Of a stretch of 64,000 nucleotides of DNA, positions 55,302 to 63,472 are shown piece after piece (positions within the stretch are counted from its first letter, which is position 1; each line of letters opens with the position of its first letter). Made by a program: the position numbers and the translations under genes. Location: NCBI RefSeq assembly GCF_007990715.1, contig NZ_BJWY01000024.1, forward strand, positions 1-64,000, read 5' to 3'. The notes beneath the pieces are model-generated. The model made no database searches. It had not been told where the DNA came from and saw only the letters and a program-made list of their open reading frames with translations. This DNA is from Nocardia seriolae NBRC 15557. Lineage in GTDB: Bacteria > Actinomycetota > Actinomycetes > Mycobacteriales > Mycobacteriaceae.

Positions 55302-56519
55302 TCAGCGCAGGAAGCGGATTGTGGTGGTGAGGGTGGCCAGCAGGGGGTCCAGACGCTGGTCGGTGATGCGGCGTTCGAGGACGGCCAGGTCCAAGCGGGT
55401 GGTGGTGGCCCAGAGTTCGCCCAGGTGGGCCTGGACGTCGACGTCGGTGGCGGACAGCACCCACAGCAGCGGCGGCCACAGGCGGGCGGCCTGAGCCAGG
55501 GCGGGCAGGGTGATCAGTGTCGGGGTGTCGAGTTGGGTCAGGCGGTAGCCGGCGCGGCGGCGGACCTCGACGGGGGCGCGGGCCAGCGATTCGAGCATGC
55601 CGCGCCAGACGGCGACGTCGCTGCTGCCGTCGACGGCGTCGATGAGGGTTTCGGCGACCTCGGGCAGGACCGGGTTCAGGGCCAGGCGGGTCAGGGCGGT
55701 GGGGCTGAGGTGGCCGACGAAGCGCAGCATGTCGGCGGTGGCGTCGGCGGCGATATAGGTGGCCAGCAGATCGGCGATGGCCGAGGGCGGGGCCACCTCG
55801 AAGAGGATGTCGCCGACCGCGGCGATCACATCGGGGGTGCAGCGCGCGAACACCGACAGCGCGGCCAGCCGTAAGTCCTTGGACCCGTTGATCACCGTGC
55901 CCAGCAGCCGGGGCAGGCGCTGACCGCTGCCCGCCAGCAGCTGACGCACCACCGCGCTGATCGCCTCGCTCGAATAGGCGTAGGAGGCCGAGTGGATCAG
56001 GCCCTCGTCGTCGGGCACCCCCTCCTCGACGGCCCGGATGAGATCCGGTGTCGCATAGGCCAGGAACGGTCCGGCGGTGATGTAGTCGCGGCGGGCCAGC
56101 AACTCGTTGACGATGGCCACCACCGGCACCGGCGGCGCGTCGTCGGCGAGCTGGCCGACGGTGCGCGGATCCAGGAACGGCGCGCAGTCCGCGGCGTAGC
56201 CGACCTCCATGCGCAGCAGCGCTTCGATCGCCTTCTCGGGATAGCGCACCCCGATCGCCCCGGCCGCGCGCCCGGTCATGGTGGGCGGCACCAGTTTCTG
56301 CACGATCGGCAGTGAAATGCTCAGCGGGATGAGGGGAACCAGCTTGGCGATCCGGTCGAAGACGGGCGCGTGCTGGTCGAAAATGGTGCCCGCCATGCGT
56401 TGTTGCAGCTCGTGCAGCTTGTGCGGGCCGAGTCTTTCGAGGTGGGCGAGCCGTTCCACCGGCACGTGCAGGGTTCGGGCCAGCAGGATCAGCTGGGCTC
56501 GCGTCACCAGGTCGGTCAT
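55302..56519 (-). CDS. Paralogue 1 of an unknown helical family
   Basis: 405 residues from ATG 56519 (MTDLVTRAQLILL). It shares its whole length with the protein encoded at 59919: LVTRAQLILLARTLHVPVER, LIPLSISLPIVQKLVPP, ELLARRDYITAGPFLAYATP, DDEGLIHSASYAYSSEAISA, GSKDLRLAALSVFARCTPD, AVGDILFEV. The sequence is almost all helix, with repeated units of about 50-55 residues that recall armadillo or MgtE-N-like repeats. Weak hydrophobic stretch near residues 55-90, no signal peptide. Function unknown; probably a scaffold or membrane-associated protein (inference). Confidence 0.7.
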   Translation of the reverse strand: MTDLVTRAQLILLARTLHVPVERLAHLERLGPHKLHELQQRMAGTIFDQHAPVFDRIAKLVPLIPLSISLPIVQKLVPPTMTGRAAGAIGVRYPEKAIEALLRMEVGYAADCAPFLDPRTVGQLADDAPPVPVVAIVNELLARRDYITAGPFLAYATPDLIRAVEEGVPDDEGLIHSASYAYSSEAISAVVRQLLAGSGQRLPRLLGTVINGSKDLRLAALSVFARCTPDVIAAVGDILFEVAPPSAIADLLATYIAADATADMLRFVGHLSPTALTRLALNPVLPEVAETLIDAVDGSSDVAVWRGMLESLARAPVEVRRRAGYRLTQLDTPTLITLPALAQAARLWPPLLWVLSATDVDVQAHLGELWATTTRLDLAVLERRITDQRLDPLLATLTTTIRFLR

Positions 56520-56699
56520 AAGCCCAGCCGTTGCCCGCGCCCGTGGCAAACCGCGAATTCGACTGTGGCCGACATGCTTTCCCCGTTTCCCCGGGTGACC
56601 TGGAACCGGCCTCCCGATGTCGACCGCTCATCATAGAGGTGACAGCGGGGCGAAAAGTGCAAAAAGTGCAGAGTCGCTGTACACCGTTAGGATGCGGCC

Positions 56700-57905
56700 A
56701 TGAGTCAACCCGCGGGGTGGTACCCCGAGCGTCCCGGATCCCCAGTGCTCCGCTGGTGGGACGGCAGCCAATGGACCAATCACACTCAGCCCCAGCAGCA
56801 ACCGGCGCAGGCGCCGCAGCAACCTGATCGGCCGCAGTCCGATCAGTTCGCGCAGCAGCTGCGCCCGCAGCACCAGAACCAGCCCCAGACCGGCGGTCAG
56901 CCCCAAGCCCAGCGCCCGCAGACCGGCGGACAGCCTTACGCCCAGCAGCCCGCGACGGGTGGGCAGTCCTACGCGCAGCAGCCGCAGACCGGCGGTCAGC
57001 CCGCCGCCCAGCCGCAGCCGCAACAAATCCAGCAGCAGTACGGTGCACAGCCGCAACAGCAGTACGGTCCGCAGCCGCAACAACAATTCGGCCAGCAGCC
57101 CTACGGTCAAGGGCCGCAGCAGCAGTACGGCCAGCGTCCGTCCCACCCGCAGCAGGGCCAGCCCTACGGCGGGCCGCCGCAGCAGTTCGGTGGCCGCCCC
57201 GAGGCCAGCCCGTGGGAGCTCGAGGTCGGCGGCGCGAACAACCCCGCCGACATCCAGCGCCAGGTGCAGCAGCAGGCCGGGATCGCCCCCGCGCAGGCCG
57301 GTGGCGGCACGGTGTTCACCGAGCCGGTGCTGGTGGTGAACCAGAAGGTCAAGTTGATCGAAATGGTCAACGAGTACAGCGTTTTCGATCAGCACGGCCG
57401 TCAGATCGGCGCGGTCGCCGAGGTCGGGCAGTCGGCGCTGAAGAAGGCCGTGCGCTTCCTGTCCAGCTACGACCAGTTCATGACCCACCGCCTCGAGATC
57501 CGGGATCCGCACGGCCAGTGCCTGATGCGCATCACCCGCCCGGCCAAGATCCTCAAGTCCAAGTTCCTGCTCGAGCACGGCAATGGCGCGCCGATCGGGG
57601 AGATCATCCAGGAGAACATGATCGGCAAGATCAACTTCGCCTTCGTGGTCAACGGCCAGCAGATCGGCGGGATCCGCGCCGAGAATTGGCGGGCCTGGAA
57701 CTTCGCCATCCACGACCACACCGGTCAGGAGGTCGCCCGCATCACCAAGACGTGGGAGGGCCTGCTCAAGACCATGTTCACCACCGCCGACAACTATGTC
57801 GTGCAGATCCACCGCCAGCTGCCCCCGCCGCTGCTGTCGATGGTGGTGGCCTCGGGTCTGGCCATCGACACCGCCCTCAAACAGGATCAGCGCGGCTGGA
57901 ACTGA
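56700..57905 (+). CDS. DUF2510 and phospholipid scramblase-related protein
   Basis: 401 residues. Residues 1-30 are a DUF2510 motif (GWYPERPGSPVLRWWDGSQW). Residues 31-180 are Gln/Pro/Gly/Tyr-rich low complexity with repeated QTGGQP and QQQYG. Residues 200-400 form a tubby/scramblase (LURP-one-like) domain: VLVVNQKVKLIEMVNEYSVF, IGAVAEVGQ, RLEIRDPHGQCLMRITRPAK, IQENMIGKINFAFVVNGQQI and a C-terminal hydrophobic helix LSMVVASGLAIDTAL. This architecture is common in actinobacteria. It may bind membrane lipid; transport activity is not shown for the family in bacteria. It lies between the two unknown paralogues. Confidence 0.85.
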   Translation: MSQPAGWYPERPGSPVLRWWDGSQWTNHTQPQQQPAQAPQQPDRPQSDQFAQQLRPQHQNQPQTGGQPQAQRPQTGGQPYAQQPATGGQSYAQQPQTGGQPAAQPQPQQIQQQYGAQPQQQYGPQPQQQFGQQPYGQGPQQQYGQRPSHPQQGQPYGGPPQQFGGRPEASPWELEVGGANNPADIQRQVQQQAGIAPAQAGGGTVFTEPVLVVNQKVKLIEMVNEYSVFDQHGRQIGAVAEVGQSALKKAVRFLSSYDQFMTHRLEIRDPHGQCLMRITRPAKILKSKFLLEHGNGAPIGEIIQENMIGKINFAFVVNGQQIGGIRAENWRAWNFAIHDHTGQEVARITKTWEGLLKTMFTTADNYVVQIHRQLPPPLLSMVVASGLAIDTALKQDQRGWN

Positions 57906-57969
57906 CCGCGCAAGCGGCGCGCAAGCCCACGCAAGCGCCCGGCAATCGGCCACCACCACGGTGATTCTC

Positions 57970-59478
57970 ATGAACGAGACACGAGATGTGGTGGTGGCCG
58001 GGGCCGGACCGGTGGGGCTCATGCTGGCGTGCGAACTGCGACTGGCGGGCGTGGACGTGCTCGTGGTGGAGCGCCTGACCGAACCGGACATGACGATCAA
58101 GGCGGGCGGCATCAACACCCCCGTCGCCCAGGCTCTGACCCGCCGCGGCCTGCTGCCGCACCTGCGCGCCGCCCACGAGGCGACCATGGCGCGCATGGCC
58201 GGGATGTTCGGCGGCGCGAAACCGGCCCCGGCCCGCCGCCCCGTGGGCGGGCATTTCGCCGGAATCATGCTCTGGGGCGACAAACTCGACACCGAGGACC
58301 CCGCCTTCGCCGACCTGGGCCCGGCGGCCGAATACCGCTTCGTCGATCAGCAGGCCATCGAGGCGATGCTCGCCGAACGTGCCGCCGAGCTCGGCGTGCC
58401 GATCCGGCGCGGCGTGGAGATCACCGGATTCACCGATGACGGCGTCGGAGTGAGCGTCGAGTGCGGCGAGCACCGCATCCGCGCGAGCTGGCTGGTCGGC
58501 TGCGACGGCGGGCGCAGCACCGTGCGCAAACTCGCCGGCTACGAATTCCCGGGCCTGGACCCGGAGATCACCGGCCGCCAGGCCCTGGTCGAGATGACCG
58601 GAGCCGAGAACGTCCCGCTGGGCTGGCAGACCACCCCCACCGGCATCTTCGTCAACGGCCCCGTACCCGGCCGCTTCCTGACCGTCGAACTCGACGGCCC
58701 GCCCGCCGACCGCACCACCCCCATCACCACCGCCGAACTCGAGGCCAGTTTCGAACGCGTCACCGGCGTCAAAGTGTCGATCTCCAAGGTGTATTCGGCC
58801 ACCCGCTTCACAGACAACACCCGCCAGGTCCCCGACTACCGCCGCGGCCGGATACTGCTGGCCGGCGACGCCGCGCACGTGCACTCCCCCTTCGGCGGCC
58901 AGGGCCTCAACCTCGGCATCGGGGACGCCGCGAACCTGGGCTGGAAACTGGCCGCCGTGATCCGCGGCCGCTCCCCGGAATCCTTGCTGGACACCTACAG
59001 TCGCGAACGCCATCCCATCGGCGCCTGGGTCCTGGACTGGACCCGCGCACAGGTCGCCCTCATGCGCACCGATCCCCGCAGCCGAGCCCTGCGCTCCGTC
59101 GTCGCCGACCTGCTCGACACCCGCGACGGCGCCACCCTGATCGCCAAGCGGATCTCGGGCGTCGAGCACCGCTACGACCTGGGCGGCGACGACCCCCTCG
59201 TCGGCCGCGCCACCCCCGATTTCGACCTCGCCGACGGCACCCACCTGTCCGACCACTTCGCCTCGGGCAAGGCGGTTCTCCTCGACCTCACCGACTCCCC
59301 GGAACTGCGCGCCGAGGCCACCCCCTGGTCCGACCGACTCGAGCTGCTCACCACCAAACCGGCCCAACCCCGCGAGCCCCTGTCCCTGCTGATCCGCCCC
59401 GACGGCATCATCGCCTGGAGCTCCGCCACTCCCCACACCCTCACCCAAGCCCTCACCCGCTGGCTGGGCCCGGCCTGA
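57970..59478 (+). CDS. FAD-dependent aromatic monooxygenase (PHBH fold)
   Basis: 502 residues from ATG 57970 (MNETRDVVVAGAGPVG). Class A flavin monooxygenase: FAD site VVVAGAGPVGLMLACELRLA, the DG motif WLVGCDGGRSTVRKLAG, and RGRILLAGDAAHVHSPFGGQ GLNLGIGDA (the GD and the isoalloxazine-side helix). A C-terminal thioredoxin-like domain from about residue 400 (PDFDLADGTHLSDHFASGKA) places it with the MhpA/PgaE/RdmE and rifampicin monooxygenase branch. It hydroxylates an aromatic or polyketide substrate using NAD(P)H. No PKS is nearby. Start is 65 nt after the scramblase gene, so they may share a transcript. Confidence 0.9.
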   Translation: MNETRDVVVAGAGPVGLMLACELRLAGVDVLVVERLTEPDMTIKAGGINTPVAQALTRRGLLPHLRAAHEATMARMAGMFGGAKPAPARRPVGGHFAGIMLWGDKLDTEDPAFADLGPAAEYRFVDQQAIEAMLAERAAELGVPIRRGVEITGFTDDGVGVSVECGEHRIRASWLVGCDGGRSTVRKLAGYEFPGLDPEITGRQALVEMTGAENVPLGWQTTPTGIFVNGPVPGRFLTVELDGPPADRTTPITTAELEASFERVTGVKVSISKVYSATRFTDNTRQVPDYRRGRILLAGDAAHVHSPFGGQGLNLGIGDAANLGWKLAAVIRGRSPESLLDTYSRERHPIGAWVLDWTRAQVALMRTDPRSRALRSVVADLLDTRDGATLIAKRISGVEHRYDLGGDDPLVGRATPDFDLADGTHLSDHFASGKAVLLDLTDSPELRAEATPWSDRLELLTTKPAQPREPLSLLIRPDGIIAWSSATPHTLTQALTRWLGPA

Positions 59479-59663
59479 TCGTCGAGTGGCGCACCAGCGC
59501 GGCGAATACGGACGATCTCCTCGCTGTTGTGCCACCCGACCATGTTCGGGCGGGGCCAATCTCTTCGAGAGGGCGGGCGTGGCGGTCAGCTGGGGACATA
59601 CCTCGAAGTAAGTCCCTGGGGCCAAAAGCGTCGAGGCGTTGCGCGGACGCTGAGGGTCAGGAG

Positions 59664-59805
59664 CCCGCGGAACTCCGCACGAGCGCGCCGATTGCCGCAC
59701 GGGCCCGGCCAACTCCGCACGAGCCTCCCAAATGCGGTGCGGGTCTTCGGGGCGCAGCCCGGCTCCTCGAAATGCGGCGCGGGTTTTGGAAACCCTGCGC
59801 GGGCC
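59664..59805. repeat. Seven-unit degenerate 20-bp tandem repeat
   Basis: Exact 20-bp spacing. The same segment of each unit reads AACTCCGCAC (59671), ATTGCCGCAC (59691), AACTCCGCAC (59711), AATGCGGTGC (59731), GGCGCAGCCC (59751), AATGCGGCGC (59771) and AACCCTGCGC (59791), followed in every unit by G(A/G)G or GG. It is non-coding. Confidence 0.75.
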
Positions 59806-59816
59806 CCGTGAAGCCG

Positions 59817-59852
59817 CTTCGGCCCCCGCCGTGAAAACGGCGGGGGCCGAAG
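59817..59852. terminator. Very strong bidirectional terminator
   Basis: Perfect 16-bp stem CTTCGGCCCCCGCCGT / ACGGCGGGGGCCGAAG with a GAAA tetraloop, between the convergent monooxygenase and paralogue 2 genes. Confidence 0.95.
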
Positions 59853-59918
59853 GCGGCCGATCCGGGCCACCGGCGCGATCTCGCTGCATCAACTGCGCGA
59901 ATCGCGCCCGCCGCCCGG

Positions 59919-61142
59919 CTATTGCGTCAGCTGCAAGGTTGCGGTCAATGCCGTCAACGCCTCGTTCAAGCCGAGATCGCCGATGTGCTGCTCGATCTCG
60001 CCGCGCTCGAGCACCGGCAGCGCCGACCACGATTCCCCGATGCGCGACTGCGCGTCCGGTTCGGCGGTCGCGAGCACCTTCAGCAGCGGCGGCCACAGGT
60101 GCGCCGTGCTCGCCAGGCCCAGCAACTGGGTCAGCGTCACAGTGTCGAAATGCGAGATGGCCCCGCCGATCCGGCGTGCGACCCCGGCCTCGGTGCGCTC
60201 GGCCAGCTCCAGCAGCCCCCGCCACTGCGCGGCGTCGGCACTGCCGTCGACCGCGTTCGTGATCGCCTCGACGGTGGTGGCCTCGGCCGTGATCGGATTG
60301 GCCGCCAGCAGATCCAGCGCCGACGGGCTCAACTGCCCGACGAAGCGCAGCGTCTCGGGCACCGCGTCATCGGCGATGAAAGCCCCCACCAGATCGGCGA
60401 TCTCGTCGGGCGAGCCGGTGTCGAAGAGGATGTCGCCGATCGCGACGATCACATCGGCGTCGCAGCGCGCGAACACCGACAGCGCGGCCAGCCGCAGCTC
60501 CTTGGAGCCGTCCACGATCGTGCGCACCAGCCGCGGAATCCGCCGGCCCGTCCCGGCGAGCAGATGCCGGATGATGATGGAGATGTTCTCCCCGGAATAG
60601 GAGTAGGACGCCGAGCGGATCAGCCCCTCGTCGTCGTGCACATCCTCCTCGACCGCGCGCACCAATTCCGGTGTCGCATACGCCAGGAACGGCCCCGCGG
60701 TGATGTAGTCCCCGCGCCGCAGCAACTCGTTGATGATCTTCATGACGGGTTTGGGCGGCGCGATGTCGGCCAGCTGCCCGACACTGTGCGGATCCATGTA
60801 GGGCGCGGCCGCGGCGGCGTACCCCGGTTCGAGCATGCCGACCGCCTCGGCGGCCTTCTTGGGATGATCCACCCCGATCGCGCCCGCCGCCCGCCCGGCC
60901 ATCACCGGCGGCACCATCTTCTGCACCAGCGGCAGCGAGATGGACAGCGGAATGATCGGCACCAGCAGCGACAGCCGCGAGAAGATCGCATTGTGCTCGG
61001 CGAACATGACTTTGGCCAGCCGCTCCTGCAGTTCGTGCAGGTTGGCCGCGCCCAGCTTCTCGAGGTGCGCCAGGCGCTCCTCGGGTACGTGCAAGGTCCG
61101 GGACAGCAGGGTGATCTGCGCCCGGGTCACCAGATCGCTCAT
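59919..61142 (-). CDS. Paralogue 2 of an unknown helical family
   Basis: 407 residues from ATG 61142 (MSDLVTRAQITLL), 5 nt after the small gene upstream. It aligns end to end with paralogue 1 (55302-56519): LVTRAQITLLSRTLHVPEER, IIPLSISLPLVQKMVPPVMA, ELLRRGDYITAGPFLAYATP, DDEGLIRSASYSYSGENISI, GSKELRLAALSVFARCDAD, AIGDILFD. By eye identity is about half. Helical, repeat-like, with no known domain or signal. Together with a 85-95 residue partner gene it forms a small operon that paralogue 1 lacks. Confidence 0.7.
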   Translation of the reverse strand: MSDLVTRAQITLLSRTLHVPEERLAHLEKLGAANLHELQERLAKVMFAEHNAIFSRLSLLVPIIPLSISLPLVQKMVPPVMAGRAAGAIGVDHPKKAAEAVGMLEPGYAAAAAPYMDPHSVGQLADIAPPKPVMKIINELLRRGDYITAGPFLAYATPELVRAVEEDVHDDEGLIRSASYSYSGENISIIIRHLLAGTGRRIPRLVRTIVDGSKELRLAALSVFARCDADVIVAIGDILFDTGSPDEIADLVGAFIADDAVPETLRFVGQLSPSALDLLAANPITAEATTVEAITNAVDGSADAAQWRGLLELAERTEAGVARRIGGAISHFDTVTLTQLLGLASTAHLWPPLLKVLATAEPDAQSRIGESWSALPVLERGEIEQHIGDLGLNEALTALTATLQLTQ

Positions 61143-61147
61143 CGCCC

Positions 61148-61405
61148 CTACCCGAGCTTGTTGCCGAACATGATCTTCTTGGCGGCCGTGCGCAACGGCC
61201 ACGGCAGCGCGCCGACGGTCTTGTCGACCGCCTCCACCATGGCGGCGTTCTCGGTGCGCTGGGCCTGTCGGAAGATGCCGAGCAGGTCGGCGGTCTCGGC
61301 CTCGGTCAACAGCTCGAGGGCGGCCAGCGGCCCGCCCAGCTCCCGTTCCAGTTCGGCTCTGGCACCCACTGATTCGTCCCCATTCTCCGGAATGATCCGG
61401 ATCAC
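61148..61405 (-). CDS. Hypothetical protein upstream of paralogue 2
   Basis: About 85 residues if started at GTG 61405 (IRIIPENGDES follows); the open frame extends to a TTG at 61435, and GTG 61369 with GGGGA 8 nt upstream is a third option. The region 61410-61430 is AT-rich (GATATA) and looks like a promoter, so a start after it is preferred. Mostly helical: AELERELGGPLAALELLTEA, ETADLLGIFRQAQRTENAAM and VDKTVGALPWPLRTAAKKIM. The amphipathic C-terminus could touch a membrane. It is 5 nt before paralogue 2 and must be co-transcribed. No family recognised. Confidence 0.6.
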   Translation of the reverse strand: MIRIIPENGDESVGARAELERELGGPLAALELLTEAETADLLGIFRQAQRTENAAMVEAVDKTVGALPWPLRTAAKKIMFGNKLG

Positions 61406-61477
61406 CCCTTTTGTGCGTATATCAATCTCTACCAAGATCGTTGGAGGTGCGCCAGCCCGGCGAGGGGGTCGATTCCC

Positions 61478-63472
61478 TCAATTGAGGTCGGCTGCAATCA
61501 GATCGGCGGCGCGCAGCGCGAAGGCCATGATGGTGACCTGCGGATTGACACCCAGCGAGGTCGGCACGACCGAACCGTCGGCGACATAGAGCCCGGTCGT
61601 GCCGAACACCCGGTGGCCGAAGTCGACCACCGCGTCCCGCGCGTCGCGGCCCATGCGGGCGGTGCCCAGCGGGTGCGGGCCCATCAGCCGGAAACCGCGC
61701 GGATGCAACCGGATCGAGGCCACCGTGCGGGCCTGATCGAGGGTGCGCACGGGCGGGGTGCCCGCGATCGGCAGCGCCACCGCCTCGGCGCCGCCGCGCA
61801 GGAACAGCTCCGCCAGTCCGGCGCAGGCGTGCTGGAGGGCGGCCTGCATGCGCGGGGTCAGGTGATAGCGGATCAGGGTGCGACCGCCCGGACCGTGATG
61901 CACGCTGCCGGTCCCGGTGTCGCGGACCATCGCCCCGAACTGCTCGGTGCGGGTCCAGTCGTTCATCCATTCGGTGAGCCGCGCGCCGTGGAAGGGCAGC
62001 ACCCCGGCCGCGAATTGCGGTGGGATGGCGACGCCTTCGAAGGTGACCAGATCATCGCCGAGACCCTCGACCTGATAGCCCTGCGGGATGCCGGTCCACG
62101 GCGCGCCGGGCGTGGGCATCATGGCGATCGCGCCCAGGGACGGATGCACCGACAGATTGCGCCCGAGCGCGGGCAGGGTGATGCCATTGCGGCGCAACAG
62201 CAGCGGCGTCATCAGCGCACCCGCCGCGACCACCACCGCGCGGGCGCGGATCTCGGCGGTGCGCGGTGCGCCGTGCTCGTCCTGACCCTCGGCCAGCACA
62301 CCGGTGGCGCGGCCGCCGGACAACAGGATTCGGGTGACGGTCAGCCGTGTGTACAGCTGCGCGCCGCCCTTCAACGCCCGCGGGACCCAGCTGACATTGC
62401 TGCTGCGCTTGGCCTCGGTCGGGCAGCCGTACACGCACTGGCCCTGCCCGTCACAGCCGACCGCATTGCGCGGCAGCGGCCCGTGCGCCGCGCCCATGGC
62501 ATCCGCGCCCGCACCGATGATGCCGGCGACCCGGCCCAGATAGCGGGGATCTGCGGTGGTGATGCCCAATTCGGCCGCGACCTCCTCCAGATACGGTGCG
62601 AACGCCTGCGGGGTGAAGTCGCCGGGGAACCCCAGCTCCTGCCACTCCCGCAACACCGCGTCGGGAGTGCGGAAAGCGGTGCCGGAGTTGATGGCGGTGG
62701 TGCCGCCCACCAGCCGCCCGGTACTGACCCCGAGCACCGAATTGCCGACCGCGAGGTTGTATCCGCCGTCGCGCCAATACTTCTGGGTGCGCTCCCCCAG
62801 ATCGCCACGGAATTCCGCCCGGCCCGCGTAGCCGCCCTCCTCGACCATCACCACGCCCAGGCCCCGCTCGGTCAGCCGGGCCGCGACCGCCGCCCCGCCC
62901 GCCCCGGTGCCGACCACCACCACGTCGCAGTCGATCACCTCGTGCCGCGAGAGTTCGCCCGGAGTGGTGACATTGACCAGCCAACCCGGCTTCTGCTCGA
63001 GGACCGGTTCGTCGTAGCGCGGCGCGCCGACGGCGTCCAGGTAGCGGCGATCACCGAAATGCGCGATCCGCAGCGGCGTTTCGATCGCCTCGACCGCGTG
63101 GCGCAGCGCCTTGCCGCGGCGCGCGTCCTCGATCAGCGCGCGGCGCTGCGCGGGCGGCAGCGCCGCAGCCCGCCGACCGTGGCGGGCCCGGGCCGCCGCA
63201 TCCAGACCACGCAGCGCCGCACGCAGACCCGATCGCATGAGCGGGGTTATGTTCGCCAGATAGGCATCGAGGCGTTCGAGAGTCTCGCCACCCACCGCCG
63301 GTACCGCCCCGCCGGGCTCGATGAGCACCTCCGCCAGCGCGGCCAGCGTCTCGAGCTGTCCCGGCGTGAAGGTCCGCTCCGGCCCGGAACCGTCGGGCAG
63401 GTCCGCGCGCAGCGACACCCACGGCTGGAAGGACCGCAGAAAACTCGGATAGTCATTGGCGAAGAACTGCAT
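61478..63472 (-). CDS. GMC family FAD oxidoreductase
   Basis: 664 residues from ATG 63472 (MQFFANDYPSFLR). Residues 1-160 are an N-terminal domain seen in bacterial GMC proteins (FTPGQLETLAALAEVLIEPG, a gluconate dehydrogenase subunit 3-like segment). The FAD site is CDVVVVGTGAGGAAVAARLT; GRLVGGTTAINSGTAFRTPD matches the GMC signature; FGTTGLYVADGSVVPTSLGV NPQVTIMA is the C-terminal catalytic region. QGQCVYGCPTEAKRS has three Cys. It oxidises an alcohol; long-chain alcohols or sterols are likely for this branch. An upstream in-frame ATG at 63508 lies in the aldehyde dehydrogenase fragment. No ribosome site is visible, so translation may depend on the upstream frame. Confidence 0.9.
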   Translation of the reverse strand: MQFFANDYPSFLRSFQPWVSLRADLPDGSGPERTFTPGQLETLAALAEVLIEPGGAVPAVGGETLERLDAYLANITPLMRSGLRAALRGLDAAARARHGRRAAALPPAQRRALIEDARRGKALRHAVEAIETPLRIAHFGDRRYLDAVGAPRYDEPVLEQKPGWLVNVTTPGELSRHEVIDCDVVVVGTGAGGAAVAARLTERGLGVVMVEEGGYAGRAEFRGDLGERTQKYWRDGGYNLAVGNSVLGVSTGRLVGGTTAINSGTAFRTPDAVLREWQELGFPGDFTPQAFAPYLEEVAAELGITTADPRYLGRVAGIIGAGADAMGAAHGPLPRNAVGCDGQGQCVYGCPTEAKRSSNVSWVPRALKGGAQLYTRLTVTRILLSGGRATGVLAEGQDEHGAPRTAEIRARAVVVAAGALMTPLLLRRNGITLPALGRNLSVHPSLGAIAMMPTPGAPWTGIPQGYQVEGLGDDLVTFEGVAIPPQFAAGVLPFHGARLTEWMNDWTRTEQFGAMVRDTGTGSVHHGPGGRTLIRYHLTPRMQAALQHACAGLAELFLRGGAEAVALPIAGTPPVRTLDQARTVASIRLHPRGFRLMGPHPLGTARMGRDARDAVVDFGHRVFGTTGLYVADGSVVPTSLGVNPQVTIMAFALRAADLIAADLN

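Larger units (their letters stand above)
59479..59918. other. Intergenic region with a 20-bp repeat and terminator
   Basis: 440 bases, no gene. The region 59664-59805 is a degenerate tandem repeat and a strong terminator lies at 59817-59852, both listed separately. Confidence 0.7.

Noticed and set aside
59586..59870. Possible small genes across the 20-bp repeats
   Set aside because: Open frames exist on both strands, but 20 is not a multiple of three, so the repeat units read differently in each copy; the terminator lies within them.
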